DNA of 64,000 nt from Catonia carolina (GCA_035578175.1 JAQMRL010000008.1:60816541-60880540), one strand, 5' to 3'; shown: positions 11,823 through 24,587, counted from the first letter of the stretch. The notes: generated by a model from the letters alone, not told the origin. Made by a program: numbers and translations.

Positions 11823-12210
11823 TGTTGTTGTTTGAGTCAACACCAAAAGGCTGGTTTGAACCTCTAGCTAGAGGTTTTACTCAGTAAAAACGAGGAGTTA
11901 GGTGGTTTACAATTGCCTTCCTCACTGTGTTGAAAGATTATGCTTATCAGCATGCAAGGCCCTCTGAAAAGCAACCACTTTCCGCCCTACAAATGACACC
12001 TTCACTTCATTCACTACAGGGTCTGGCTGTACAGTAAAATTCATTACTCTAAGAGGAGATAACTTTGATCAGTGTCTTTTACACCTCCACCTCTTCTGTT
12101 CTTAAATAGTTCAGTCATATAATTGGCTGACTTGTGATAAGAAATAAAACTATTTCTGTAGCCCTGGAACCGACAGATCGATTTAACACTCCACCTGCGT
12201 TGTGGGCAAA
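11823..12210 (-). mobile_element. SINE-390 copy 5
   Basis: Full-length minus copy from the AAC tail (GTTGTTGTTTGAGTCAACAC) to the 5' end GCGTTGTGGGCAA. A small tandem duplication of CTAGAG is seen at 11869. TSDs are not clear. Confidence 0.75.
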
Positions 12211-12214
12211 AAAA

Positions 12215-13015
12215 AGATGATTGTAGTAAATAAGCTTGGAACAGTAAGCAATGTGTAATTAATATTGTGTATTAACTCATAAGTTCTTGACTCCTGGAGG
12301 CAATTAACAAGAAGGAAAAATCATCCAAGTCAGTCATTTCAATCGAAATTTCTCCGACATGTTACCAGTAAAGCACATTACTACGTAGGCAACAAAACTT
12401 TTTACGATGACTCAAAGTTCCCGTCATTAAAGTGTTCTACATTCATGTCAAGAACAGAAGAAAAAAAATTGAAATTTATGGAATGATACCAAGGGTTTCA
12501 TTTATCATTAATACTTATAACACATGTACTCGTTGTATGAAAGCAGATCGTAGATTTACAGTAATGAAAAAAAAGTTATATACGTATTGTATTTTAAATT
12601 GTTAGTTTGTATGTAGTTTGAATTTGAATTTTTTAATTATATTTCAGTTTTTATTTTTATTTTTCTAAAAAAATTGCTTTTGAAATTAAAGAGTTACGGC
12701 AAATATTTAGTTTAAAAGGAAACAATAGTTAGCTGATACGTTATAGAGAAGGGCTACGTTTTCCCAGGACTATGCAAACATACGTCAATCTCTTTATCGA
12801 CTTACCTCTTCTTATTAAACTAAGATTTTGCTTTGGTTATCTGAATGACGTCAACGTTGAATACTTAGTATCCCTGATCCTTTCAGTCGTCCTACAAGCA
12901 TAAAATAACTTTTAAAAATAAATTAAATTTTTATAAGAACTTTTCTTCATGTAATCCTTTACATAAATATTAACGTTATCAATTTTTATTCGGTTCCTTT
13001 GGAAAATACTACAGA
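12215..13015. other. AT-rich spacer
   Basis: No feature recognised. The TGACGTCA-type string near 12847 is isolated and not interpretable alone. Confidence 0.35.
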
Positions 13016-13017
13016 TT

Positions 13018-13774
13018 GATTTTTTAATCCTGTTACCCAATTGTTAATGTCTGGTAATTTTTTTTAGAAAGGGAAATTTTGTTTTGTGACACGAAGTTGT
13101 TATCTCTACTCAACCGGTATAGATAACGGCAGTGTGACTGATTCTCCTTGAGCTGTGTAAAATTTTGTGCCGTTTCCGGTCGTGTGACGAACAGAATATC
13201 TTTTCCCTAGAACAACGGGTTTTCATTCTTGAACAATATTTTGCTACAAAATCGTACGCGAGTGTAAAAGAATAATTTCAAATTAAATTCGTTGGTGTTC
13301 CTCCACCAGGAAAAATGACAATTTTTAGGCTAACAAAACGAGTTCGAGAGACAGGTAGGTGTTTGCGACAGAAAACGTAGTGGTCGGCGAACTCTCTTGA
13401 CAGATGACGTTTTAGATTATGTGAAAACACTACCTGTCTCTCGACATTGGTTTGTTATCCTAGAAATTGACATTTTTGCTGGTGGAGGAACACCAACAAA
13501 TTTAATTTGAAATTATTCTTTTACACTCGCGTACTATTTCGTAGCAAAATATTGTTCAAGAATGAAAACTCGTTGTTCAAGGGTAAGAGACATTCTGTTC
13601 GTCACACAACCAGAAACAACACAAAATTTTACACAGTTCAAGGAGAATCAATTCACACTGCCTTATCAATACCGGTTGAGTAGGGCTACGAACGTTGGGT
13701 CACAAAACCAAATTTCTCTATCTTTGAAAAAAATTACCGGACATTAACTATTGAGTAACAGGACTAAAAAATTA
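13018..13774. mobile_element. Foldback element: two converging mariner-like transposon ends
   Basis: Arms of about 345 bp (13018-13362 and 13428-13774) are inverted copies, with a 65-bp unpaired centre. The outer ends read TTTTTTAATCCTGTTAC and, reversed, TTTTTTAGTCCTGTTAC; the inner ends are GAGAGACAGGTAG and CTACCTGTCTCTC. In the left arm the plus strand translates near 13290 as VPPPGKMTIFRLTKRVRETG and runs on through the centre as CDRKRSGRRTLLTDDVLDYV. That is the N-terminal helix-turn-helix and GRP-like linker of mariner/IS630-type transposases. The right arm is the same N-terminal region reversed, so each arm is a truncated 5' transposon end. No catalytic domain remains. Confidence 0.75.
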
Positions 13775-13944
13775 CTCTTTATTACATATAAAATTGGAGG
13801 TTCTTCTTCACCCGTAAAACACAATAATTCAGAAAATTAATTTTTTATTGTTCAGAAAAATATAAACTGACCCATAACAAATTTTAAATATATAATATTC
13901 AGTTGAAATGAAAATAATATGAGACAAATAATGAAAATATGAGA

Positions 13945-14585
13945 CAGGCTTCAATATGCCATTTATAAGTTGCACAACATTAGCGCACATTTTGGCATGA
14001 GAATATCGGCGCAAAAATCCAAGATTATGGCATTCAGGGGATTTTTCTCAAAAATTATACTTGGCAACCGAACTATAGAACAAATTCGAGATTTTAAATC
14101 TTTAAGATGAAAGATTTCCTATGACAAAAATGATGACGAGTGAAAACTGGCAAAACTCAGCGCTGTAAGCGGTTTTATTCGCAGGATTATAGGGGAAAAA
14201 CGAGACAGGACACCCAAATGGAATTTTATAGAGCAATGACTGTACCACTCATAATATATGGGCGTGAAACATGGGTGTCATTACAGAGGAATGAATCTCG
14301 TATCCAGGCTGCTGAATTAAGATTTTTGCGGGGAGTCAAAGGTTGTACCCGGCTAGATAGAGTACGTAACGAAGTTATCCGCGCCGAGTTAAATATTCAG
14401 TCACTGTGGGAAACGTTAAGAATATATAAGAGAAATTGGTCCAACCATTTACTTTTCATGCCAGCTCACAGACTTCCTCTGCAAGCAAGGAAATATAAAC
14501 CTAGAGTGAAGCGAGGCTTGGGAAGATCTAAAAAGAGATGTATGCCGGAACAGACCATTGAGCCTAATCCTTGACAGATCATGAA
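13945..14585 (+). mobile_element. EN-RT LINE, RT thumb to C-terminus
   Basis: The upstream part, in a broken frame, reads HNISAHFGMRISAQKSKIMAF (palm/thumb). The frame 14140-14574 then carries FYRAMTVPLIIYGRETWV and FLRGVKGCTRLDRVRNEVIR, collinear with the copy at 10378-10965. It closes with PNP and a stop, as does the copy at 43680. A frameshift near 14107-14140 separates the two parts. It is 5'-truncated, and no GAA tail is kept. Confidence 0.8.
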
Positions 14586-16229
14586 AATAACATAAAATTA
14601 TTTGATTCATATTATTGTCAAGGTTATCTGTCCTGAAACAGGTCCCTTGCACAGAATTTGTTCCAATTCTTTTTGTATTCTAAAAAGGCTTAGACCTATT
14701 CAGTTTTCTTAACTATCATATTAGTGTCTAACAGTTGATGTACTTCAATGTTAACGTGATCGTGAAATCGATATTCAATTTTACACAATTTTTCAGCTAT
14801 TGAAGTCACTAACAAATCACGGTGGATGGCACTGTTGTGGGCATACCATGGAGTGTTTACATAGTTTTTGAGCACCTTATTTTGGAACCTTCGGATAGAA
14901 CTTCAGTTGCTTGTTACGTTAGAGCCATAGATTTGCTGAGGATAAGTCCATACTGGTTTTAGCACTTACTTGTACAGAAGTAATTTATTGAAGATCGATA
15001 ATTTGGAGATCTGACCAAGCACCAGTATATTTTTCTCTTTGGTTGAATAATAAACATTATATTATATATTATCAATAATCGCCTTATATATTTTAACACT
15101 GTACTGCCGGGCGCTCAACCATATTTTCATCTAGCAGAAAATTTCATCCAGGAGGCTTTTCGCCGAGAGAAACACTACTATAACACAGCGTCTACCAACT
15201 TAAATCGACGATCAATCTGTTACCAACAGCCTACAGAAAAGGCGTTATATTTCTCTATCAAGGAAGCAAGTTTCCACTAGATCTAACCAATAGGAGAAAG
15301 TTCCGCTTTATTTATAGAAAACAGACTATCTCAACAACTATAAAAACATTTTCAACCGGTATTAACAGTATGTTACAGCTCCCGGACACCGAAGAAAACA
15401 CATCGACGAATCCGTAAGAGAAAAAGATGATGTTTCCGCTCGCCAAGACACTTAACCGCCCACTCTCAACAACAACTGAACGATTCTTTTCAGGGTCAAA
15501 AATTTATTAAGATTTCTGAACGCAACTAATTATTGTTTTAAGTCTAATTTATTGTTTTCTACTTGTGTTATTCGTGTCAAAAATATATACTTAAGCGGCA
15601 AGTGATTATTCTACCATAATAGTTGAAACGACACGCACATATGATTCTCTCTATATAATGTTTTGTCTACCTAATTTTAATGAAAATGCCTGCCTACGTG
15701 ATGTTAATAGTATTTATAGTTCTGATGTAATTTTTGAAGATATATTCCATTATCTTCAACACAAAATTTCCTTGAAGTGCCAAAATTTACTATAACAGTT
15801 TTCAGTTTAACAAAACAAACAGTTAACAGAGCTATGACTTGGAAAAATGAAAAATAATATTTTTAAGATTTAAACACTAGTACACATTTTTAAATGCGCA
15901 ATTTCCAATGGTACAAAAATCACGTTTCTATGACTAGAAATATTTTTATTATTTAAACAAATGATGTCATGTTAAAATTTTACTGTTTTTGTAAACATAT
16001 CCGTTTAGTATTCACTCGTGAAAATTATCTTTTGTAATTTTTTATGTTGCATCTCAGTTTTGATAAAATCTATTGTTCCTACATTTTCAGAAAATTCAGG
16101 TTTTTTTCAACATGTTAAATACTAAATTCTTATGGAGGAAAATTACAATAGAATGCTTTACTCTTTGAAAAAAATTTGTGTATTTTTTATAGCGGATTTT
16201 AGACATGTGAATAACTTTTTACTTTCTTT
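14585..16229. other. Unassigned spacer, GC-richer around 15100-15480
   Basis: AT-rich except for a GC-richer block near 15100-15480 with no open frame of note and no second copy in the window. It could be an old element that I cannot classify. Confidence 0.3.
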
Positions 16230-17175
16230 TGCCTGTGGGAATATATAGGAAGGAACGTATTGTTTTCATGTCGATTTTTTGTAATCAAGTTTTCACCGGT
16301 TCTACACGCTTTCAGAACCCCTCAACCCAAAAAACTTGTTTTTAGCAATTGGTCTGTGTGTCTGTGTGTGTGTGTGTGTGAACAGAATATCTCAAAAACG
16401 AAACATCGTATGAAATTGAGACTTGAAACTTAAGTTAGATACCACTAGAGGACCCAACACGAACATTTTCATCAAAATCGGTCAACCGGAAGTAGTAGTT
16501 TATTCGTTTCATTTTTCACTTTTTTGCGATTTTCTCAAAACCGGCTCCTACAATTTTTTTTTAAATCCCCTCATTTACTATTTTTTTTATGTTCTACAAG
16601 ATAGGGTAGGCGCCATGACTGCTGAAATTCTTGAAGAGGCTGTTCTCTTGTAAAAAATAGGTTTTTTAAGATTGCGGCTTTAATATGCATTTAGCGCAAA
16701 AATGTATGTAATAAAAGTTGTAGACAATTTAAAATCTTACAACTTATATTTCAAACATTTGTTTGTAATGGTAACGCTTAGTTTAGCGGTAATTAGCGAA
16801 TTTCTGTTTTTCTTTCACGAAAATTATAAGAAGATCAATTTTTTTAAAGATTTAAGCTTTAATATGCATTTTACGACAAAAGTATATGTAATCAAATTTA
16901 TAGAAAATTAAAAGATCTACAACTTTTATTTTAATAATTTTTTTCTACAGAGCCTAGTTTAGCATGGAAGAAAGATTTTCGGTATTTTTAATCCAAACTG
17001 AGGTTGATTTTCATTTTGCATCATTCACTCATGATTAAAATAAGGTTATGTTTGTTGAGGTTAGTTTGTTTTGTTTAATTCTAATGTTTTATTACTAATA
17101 TTAGGTTATAATGTTAATTATTTACATTGGCAAGAGAATGTTATGTGAGTATTTCACACCAGATTTTTATTAATA
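16230..17175 (+). mobile_element. TG-element copy 2 (full length)
   Basis: Best reference copy. It opens with CTTTTGCCTGTGGGAATATATAGGAAGG. A conserved block then leads into a (TG)n tract at 16360-16380, followed by ATATCTCAAAAACG, GGTCAACCGGAAGTAGTAG, AGATAGGGTAGGCGCCATG, two ~175-bp-spaced repeats of a TTAAGATTGCGG/TATGCATTT/ACAACTT module, and an end at TTTCACACCAGATTTTT. No coding capacity; non-autonomous. No clear TIR or TSD, so the class is unassigned. Confidence 0.75.
16360..16380 (+). repeat. (TG)n tract inside TG-element copy 2
   Basis: Short TG/TC microsatellite at the fixed internal position where every TG-element copy that keeps this end carries one. Confidence 0.85.
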
Positions 17176-17461
17176 TATTTCACTCAAATCAATAAAATTT
17201 TCATGTAATAAACTTAAAAAAGACAAATCTACAAAACAAAAGAAAAATTAAAATTCTATCCTTTACAGTTTTTGAGATACTGTATTTTATGACAAAATTT
17301 AACATCGAGTTTAATTTTAGTAATTAGGAATAAACAAATGACTTTTTTTAGTTTTTTTATTTTAAGTTGCATTAACATCTTGGTAATTGGCTACTACATT
17401 GGGTCGAGGAACGGTGGGTTTGTAATAGGAACAGTGGAGGAACTTGTAATAATTTTCCTGA

Positions 17462-17535
17462 CCGTAGCCGGGAATCGAACCCGGGTCCACTGCTTTGCAG
17501 CGTAGCACGCTAACCACTGGGCCATGGAGACAGCC
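17462..17535 (-). repeat. tRNA-derived SINE head
   Basis: On the minus strand: GGCCCAGTGGTTAGCGTG (A box) and GGGTTCGATTCCCGGC (perfect B box with a T-arm stem). The anticodon arm does not form a 7-base loop and the acceptor stem does not pair, so a functional tRNA is unlikely. Related to 4015-4130. Confidence 0.6.
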
Positions 17536-17539
17536 AAAC

Positions 17540-18470
17540 AGATGATTTAAAGCTAATGAACTATATTTTTAAACTGAATTCAGAGGTCAACTTCAAAAAT
17601 ATTTTAATTGATCAGTCGTAAGTGTGAGAAACAAGAACTTAAGTTCTAAAAGAAATAAAAAACGTTGTAATATATAATGTTGTTCACTAAAATTTTAATT
17701 AAAAATAGAAAGTAATAAACCATGTTTTACAGTAATATTATAACTTCATAAAAAAACAATAATACAAAAGACATGAGAATCATGTAATTTTTAATTGGTA
17801 ATAATGATACATGAAAATTTGAAATAACTGATTAATAAAATTCGTGACTAAATACAATGATAGTTTAAACGTTAATAATTTCTAAATAGTTATAAAAACA
17901 TTTACGTGATGATTATAAGGTGATACGAAACCTTGACTTTATGCAAGGTTATTCACACTTGAGGTAACCATAAATAAAATAATAAATGGTAGTATCATTA
18001 CAAATTACTATAACAATTCTCAAATTGTTGATATTAAACTACTAAAATTTAACCAACTCATGTTTTATTGTTTAAAACTATAAAGTTTGTATTCTCGAAC
18101 GGTTTTGGTAGATGTCATTTTACCGTAAATCATTAAAGAAGGTATTATATAATTAAAACTACAGTATCAGGGAAAATATTCTTCATTAATACACACGTTT
18201 TTATAGGAGTAACAAGGAAATTTTGTAGATATTTTCATAATCATTTACGTGTAGAAAGATTTGTAACAAGGAAAAATGTAGCTATTACTACTTCATATTT
18301 TCAGTAATTTTTTTATTAGTTTTAATATTAAACATAAGATCTCATTACCAGCAATTGCTCGTGCTTCGTATTTTTTTTTTATTTTTTGTTTTACGTCCGA
18401 ATATGATGCACACAAAGGTTATTATAATACAGACGATGAAGTGTAATGTATAGAAAGAAGCTATGAAAAA
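17540..18470. other. AT-rich spacer
   Basis: No supported feature. Confidence 0.4.
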
Positions 18471-18471
18471 C

Positions 18472-18550
18472 TACCAGACCTGATCGAAATTCGAAACCGA
18501 GGATCTTGGCAGAGAAGCCATTTGTGGTGCCCAATACACTAACCAGGACT
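18472..18550 (-). repeat. tRNA-derived SINE remnant, second type
   Basis: The minus strand shows TGGTTAGTGTATTGGGC (A-box-like) and CCTCGGTTTCGAATTTCG (B-box-like). The plus-strand string GAGGATCTTGGCAGAGAAGC recurs in a diverged form at 43310 (GAGATCTCTAGCAGAGAAGC), so it is a repeat family. Confidence 0.5.
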
Positions 18551-18644
18551 TTGGGTTATGTAAAGATTACGTTAGGTATCGACTTGATAAAATTTCCTGG
18601 TTTTAGACGGAATTTTATGGTTGTGATACATTAGCGTCCCCGTT

Positions 18645-19043
18645 GCGTTGTTGTTTAGGTCATCTGAAGAAAGGCTGGTTTGATCATCCAGAGGCTTTAC
18701 TAAGTAAAACGAGGAGTGAGGTCGTTTACCTTTGCCTTACTCACTGAGTGAAAGAGTATCAGCATTTCAGCATGCCAGGCCCTCTGAAAAGCATCTACGT
18801 ACTTTCCAGCCAGCAAATGACACCTTCACTCATTCACCATAGGGTCTGTCTGTATAATGAAACTCATTACTCTCAGAGGAGATAACTCTGACTAGTGTCT
18901 TTTACACCTCTACCTCTTCTGTTCTTAAATAATTCAGTCATATAATTGGCTGACCATGTGTAAGAAACATAATTTTTTTGTAGCCCTAGAAGTAGCAGAT
19001 CGAGTGCAAATAAGTTAACACCAGTTGCCTGTTATGGGTAAAT
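18645..19043 (-). mobile_element. SINE-390 copy 6 (10-bp TSD)
   Basis: Full-length minus copy from GTTGTTGTTTAGGTCATC to TGCCTGTTATGGGTAAAT. CGTCCCCGTT (18635-18644) and CGTCCCGGTT (19044-19053) are a TSD with one mismatch, which fixes both ends. Confidence 0.8.
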
Positions 19044-19054
19044 CGTCCCGGTTA

Positions 19055-20326
19055 ACCGAAATAATTAGGGTAGACAGCAAAAACTATGCGTTAAGCACTC
19101 AATACATTTTAACTGAAATAAAGTATTTATAGAACTAAAGAAAAACTAACCTTAATTCTTTTTAAGTATTTTTAGAAAGTGAAAAATTTCTTCTCAATTT
19201 CATTAATTTTTTCGTATTCGGGCAGTTTCATTGTTTTTCTGTTTGAAACTACGATGTTCTAGTTTTCTTTATTTTTTGTCCAATCTTATGCGAATGAAAC
19301 ACCAACTCCAAGATCCGCGGACACGTGCGCAACAATTTAGCCTTTTATAATTCTTTCTGCGTTCTTAAGGTATTCATCAGTAATCAAAGACAACACGTGT
19401 AATTCTCAAGATAAACATGTAGCTTATTTAATATTTTCAGGAAAAATCTTAGATTTTGTTATACTTAAATAGCTAATTAATTTTGTTACTAATGGATATG
19501 ACGGTTTTATCGTCGTTGTAATATAACATTTAGTTTAATCTTCGTAAACGCAATAAAACCAGGGGACTACTGTTTTTCTTTATTGCAAAATCTTTACAAA
19601 AATAAATTAAAAGTTTATAAATTTTTTGGTTCACCAGCAATTTCCTCCTGTTTTTATTGTATTCACATTAGTCAATGTTTTTCTGTACCATTACATTTTG
19701 GAGCCCACCTTGATTTGGGACCGAATCTCCCAATTTCAAAATCAACATTAATAATAATTTTTATTGCCATCATCATTTTATTTTCTGTACCATTTCAGTA
19801 TTCATACACAATAAGTCAACTTTTTTACGGATTACCCTGTAAGTGCACAGTAGTATTAAATAACGCATCCTATTATCTTATGTAAGCACTTTAGATCGTT
19901 ATCATTTTCAGAAGATAGATTATACAACAAAATGTGATTAATTTGTTGATACACGTGCGTGACTTTAAAATCAGAATTTTCCAGAAAACACAACCATATT
20001 ATTATTGCTTTAAATATTTCCATGATTTAATAGTGAAGATACTTACTGTAATTATATGACAAATAATTATTTATTATAATTGCAGTTTATATAACAATTT
20101 TATAAAGTATTACTTTAGTTAAAATTACAAAGATGCACTTGAGTGTAATTGTTTGAAATTCAATATATCTACTGTACTTAATTATTTTATTTTTATTTCT
20201 GGTATTTTTAACCTGCTTGATTATATATATTTTAATGGCGATGGTCAAAAAATGGTAGTTATATATTTAAATTCAGATGTATAATTTTTCCTTAACTCTG
20301 GTTCAATTTTTTCTTTTCTGGATGAT
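19055..20326. other. AT-rich spacer
   Basis: A 100-codon frame at 19583-19885 is Ile/Phe/Ser-rich with one hydrophobic stretch. It has no recognisable domain, no homologue in the window and no splice context, so I do not call it. Confidence 0.35.
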
Positions 20327-20330
20327 TTAA

Positions 20331-21057
20331 GGGTACCCGGAATGCCTATCTCCGTAATGTTAATCTAAGGAACATTTTCTCAAAAACTATTACAGTTATC
20401 CTGTCCAAATTTTTTGTGGTTTTTTTTCTGGTTATTCTACACCCACAGAATTAGTAGCATCTGTATATTATATTTTAGGAAGATAAAAAAATGTTTCTTG
20501 AAATTACTACTACTTTTGAAAAGCATCATTTTTGCCTATTTAAGGGGAAAATAAATATTTAAACACATTATTTTACCGTAATATTAGCTCAGTACATTGC
20601 AATTATGAAATAAAAGGCTGAGCAAAAATATCATTAAAATTCGTTCGCAGTAGGCTAAAAAAATGTTCCGTACGCGTCAAAAATTTCTATCTACGGGAAA
20701 CAAGAAAAACTAAAAGAAAACACTTAACAAGTACTGCAAAAGTCACCGCTACTACATTCCAGGATTATAATCTAGAAAGTCCTCAAATGTTACATACCAA
20801 GCTCTTCTAATATCAACTTAAAGTCATAAAAAAACAATATTATGAATTTATCGTTTGTCATTCAAAAATAGATATATTTAACCCAACTGGTAACTTTTAG
20901 AAAATAACGCAAGTGTTCAACATATTTTTAATTTTTTTTGGGAGAATAAAAACTGCAAAAACCCCAACAAACATTTCAATAATATTAAAATTTCAATAAT
21001 AGGCAAAAAACCGGATATGTGAGATATGTGTGTCAATTTTCTCCGTTCCGGGTACCC
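20331..21057 (+). mobile_element. TTAA-flanked MITE, copy 1 (complete)
   Basis: Terminal inverted repeats GGGTACCCGGAA at 20331 and TTCCGGGTACCC ending at 21057 are flanked by TTAA at 20327-20330 and 21058-21061. The 727-bp body has no coding potential. TTAA targets point to piggyBac- or Kolobok-type mobilisation; the termini do not settle which. A second, inverted copy lies at 59857-60592. Confidence 0.85.
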
Positions 21058-21061
21058 TTAA

Positions 21062-22615
21062 AGTAATTGTTAATTCCTCAAATGAGCTGTTGATCCGATT
21101 GTAAGACCATTGATGGAGCTGCTCCTTTAAAGTATCTGGTCGTGCTCTGGGTGTTATTCCAAAATCTATCTTCTACTCTTCCGCCCTCACCACTGTTGGA
21201 AATATTTTCTTCGTTTACCTTCAAAACCGTTAACCATATTCCAGTTGATTCACGGGTGCTTATTCAGTAGATACGTAATGCATTTTCACCTTATTTACAT
21301 CTGTCCTGTATATCTGCCGCAACTTACCCTTCCAGCCAATAGAATTTCCCGTATTGGGTCACCCCCAACCCAGTGTCTCGTTCAAGGTTAACATGAGCTC
21401 TTACTCAATTTAGAGGCAAACCTTTACGTAGGCTAACCAGACAAGGTCTGATTGATGAATACTTACCACAAGGTAAATGACGTCGGGCAAGCCGAAAAGA
21501 ATTTGGAAGGATCAATTCCAAGGAGGGATGATATAATAGATTGCTGCCTTATTTTTGTGAGAAAGAAGACATAGGCTATGATTTGTCCTGAGACATTACA
21601 AATCAGATATTAATGCTAAAAAATCAAAAGTAGAACCAAATCGAACTTGAAATGTGCATAAGCAGGAAGAATTTTTATGGATGGTATCTCCCCCGTCAGT
21701 CACAGTACTGCAACCCAGCTTTAAGTTCTAATGTTTTACAAGTTTATGCCTCTACGCATTCCTTAAAAATCCTATAGAATTTTTCTCAACACCAGTTTCC
21801 CATCTCCCTAATTACTATTCCCTAATTATCCATTTTTGTACATCCATTAAGAGCAACCATTTCCAACGATGAACTGAACATTTCCACAAGGAAAACATTT
21901 TTCGAAGGACGGATGTTCAACCCGTTTCCCCCAACGCTCAGTTTGCACTTTATCGTCCATAATAGCTCGTGAGATACTTATTTCAAGCAATTTTTTTTTA
22001 TGTCGAGGGCTGAATGCTACAAGGTTTTTAACAAAGTGATTGGTAAACTGGGAACGTTTATTTTACCTACCGTACGTAGGAAAACGGTAGTTATATCAGC
22101 AGAGGCAATATTTTTTCAATTTAGAAATCAAAAAGCAGAATAGCTTGAATGACAATGTCTAGAAAAAGTAGAAGGAAACGCTTGAAAAATTAGGCAACTT
22201 CTTAAGGGAGGAAACAATGATAACCTCAGAACGAAGAATCTGATGCATCCTTACAAATCAAATTTAAAATATAAATTATACAATCTAATTATATCACTTT
22301 TAGAAGAATTGTCTCAATATAGAGACACTCATTACAATAACATGGCATATTGTTACGGCAATGTCACGTTTGTAAGAAAACTCAAAAAAGACTAACAGAT
22401 CTCTCTCAAATTTGTAGCTAATGATTCAATCATCCTAAATACTCCATTCCGGATTTCACATAAAAGAAATTAAGGTAATAAATATATCACGTTCACTTAC
22501 ATAAATTTCTTTATATGTTAATAATTTAAAAATTTAGGAGGATATTTCTATAATTTAGAAAAATGAACAATTACACGATGGATCTATTTTCTTGACATTT
22601 TGAGTTCTCCTTTAT
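21062..22615. other. Unassigned spacer, GC-richer 21100-21750
   Basis: A compositionally distinct stretch (21100-21750), then AT-rich DNA. No frame, TIR or RNA motif could be supported. It may hold an unrecognised older element. Confidence 0.3.
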
Positions 22616-22617
22616 TA

Positions 22618-22800
22618 AAACTCTTATCTGAGTTGGTGCAGAGCTCAGTACAACTGACATCTATGCGAGTGGTCCCGGGTTCAATTCCCGGTCAGGTCTG
22701 GCATTCCATTATCTTTATATCACCTCATATCATTACCTACGCACAAACCAAGGCTTATGTAGACATCATCAACCTATAAACCATAAAAATTACTACGATT
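22618..22800 (+). repeat. tRNA-derived SINE, third type
   Basis: A head with GGTCCCGGGTTCAATTCCCG (excellent B box) is followed by a body with ATATCACCTCATATCATTAC and AAGGCTTATGTAGACATCAT. The same body, diverged, follows a similar head at 46960-47115, which shows that it is a dispersed SINE rather than a tRNA gene. Confidence 0.65.
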
Positions 22801-23580
22801 TCCACCTAATAGTAAAAAAAATAAATTAGATATTATATAAAAATAAAAAAATATTATTCACGGAGCCGTCTCAATAGTAAATTATCAAGTGAATTGCAGT
22901 ATTTTATTAACAAATTATTTTTTCTGTAAATTTTCAATTATTTTCATCAAAATAAAAACCAAAGTTCATTATCCTCGTAATCGTTTTGTAATCAACAGAA
23001 ATTGTTCATTTTCTTTTGTACTTTTTGAGTATTCCATTTGACTGAATTATGAAACTGTTTAATAATGACTTATCTATGACGCGAAAGTGTACACTAATAG
23101 GTATAAAATTTATAAGTGAAAATGCCTTTTTTGAAAGTACATTATTGCTTGATTTTTTGTGTGAATTAGAATAGAATTCCTTTTTTTCAAGTATTAAAAT
23201 TTAATATAATATTTAATAGTTCATGTGCGTCATTTTCTACTAAAATAGAATTTTAAATGGTTTTTGGTTTATTATACTATACCAATTGTAATACTTAAGG
23301 TAATTTACCAAACTCATTGACGCACTTACAACTAATCGTACGTTAAAAATTTTTGTAATTACATACAGATTCTTAAGTACGCTCTACACAGCCGACCTTC
23401 CAGAAAATGAAGCTGTAATGATAGCAATGTTTGAAGATTACATAGCAATTTTTGACACTTCTCTGACTCGTGCCTATGAGAAGATGCAAACCCATCTTGA
23501 CAAAGTTCATGAATCGTGTAAGAAATATTGGATGAAGATAAGTTATCATACGTAACATTTACATTAAATAACCAAACATT

Positions 23581-23610
23581 CCCCCCCCCCCCGCAACCTG
23601 ATGGTTGCGA
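23581..23610 (+). repeat. C12 run and perfect hairpin
   Basis: A run of 12 C is followed by CGCAACC-TGAT-GGTTGCG, a perfect 7-bp stem with a 4-base loop. It lies at the left edge of the LINE-related block ending at 24105. Confidence 0.8.
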
Positions 23611-24105
23611 ACATTGGCGACGTCTCAGGAATTAGGAACCAGAGAGAAAGGGAGGTTCACGAAGCGGGGAGGGGAGAAAACTCTTTAAAAATCGGGCAAG
23701 CCTGGAGACCATAAGTAGGCAGCCCCTACACTGGGCTAGCATGGTTGTAAGGCTAATAACCCACAATATGTTAAATGAATAAACGATTCAGAAAAATTAA
23801 GGCATGTAAACGGACCGGATTCAGGGATAAGTAAACGGAAATGGAAAAATGTTATGACTATTGGAACCATGAACATTACCTTATTAAACGGAAAAGAGGC
23901 CAGGTGAGTACGGGCAGAGGCAGAGGAAGACCACGCATGGAATGGGAGAAATGTATCCAGGGAATGGCGGAACGAAGAGAAAAGAGCCTTCGGGAAATAA
24001 GGAGTTTAGCTGAGGATAGAAGAGAGTATAGGAAATGGACAGACGACCCGACGCTTCACGACTCATAAGGGGAAGATAAAGAAGAAGAAGAAGAAGAAGA
24101 AACAA
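23611..24105 (+). mobile_element. LINE 3' end with (GAA)n tail
   Basis: The frame 23841-24068 contains GRGRGRPRMEWEKCIQGMAE, then SLREIRSLAEDRREYRKW and DPTL just before the stop. This Gly-Arg-Pro plus L-DR--W signature is the extreme C-terminus of insect EN-RT LINEs. About 20 bases after the stop come six GAA units (24080-24100), a typical LINE tail. The GC-rich 23611-23830 part probably belongs to the same insertion but is non-coding. Confidence 0.7.
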
Positions 24106-24540
24106 ACATGTGCAATGATCACCTTGAACGGTACCCCCAAAAACAACGGTACAACCCCCTAAAAGAAGACGTTTAATTTTATGGTTTACATTTTGATCGA
24201 AGTGGAGAAGTGAAGATATGCACCTGAATGAACAATTTCCGTCACCATAATGAGCCTTTTCAAACAAATTGAACTTTGTAATGTCGCCTCCAGATTAGTA
24301 GCACCATCGAAACTTTAATTCATTTATTATGTTATTAGTTCCCAAAATCTTGTTACGGCTTTTACCAATTTTCCCTTCCGGATTTTTTGCAAATTTCCGA
24401 AAGTATCCTCTTAAAACCATGTATTTTTTAAATTCCGTTCGGCAGAATTCTGTATTGAAGAACATACAGAATCTTCATTTAAAATAATTATATGAGACCA
24501 GATTATGCGTTTCAAACATATAATTACGTTTTGCTGCTAC
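24105..24540. other. Spacer without supported feature
   Basis: AT-rich. The 127-codon minus frame overlapping 23884-24267 is antisense to the LINE terminus and not a gene. Confidence 0.4.
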
Positions 24541-24548
24541 TGACAACG

Positions 24549-24555
24549 ACCTACG

Positions 24556-24587
<32 letters not shown>

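Noticed and set aside
16230..17175. TG-element as a Helitron
   Set aside because: One end starts TCTGGTGTGAAA when reversed and the other has a palindrome, but no CTRRT terminus or A|T insertion pattern could be shown, so I left the class open.
17462..17535. Functional tRNA gene on the minus strand
   Set aside because: The A and B boxes are good, but no anticodon stem with a 7-base loop and no acceptor stem can be formed. A second, diverged copy at 4015-4130 shows that it is a SINE head.
19583..19885. 100-codon possible membrane protein
   Set aside because: Composition is that of translated AT-rich DNA, with no domain, splice signal or second copy to support it.
22618..22700. Functional tRNA gene on the plus strand
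   Set aside because: Only the T-arm is tRNA-like. The same non-tRNA body follows the related head at 46955, as in a SINE.
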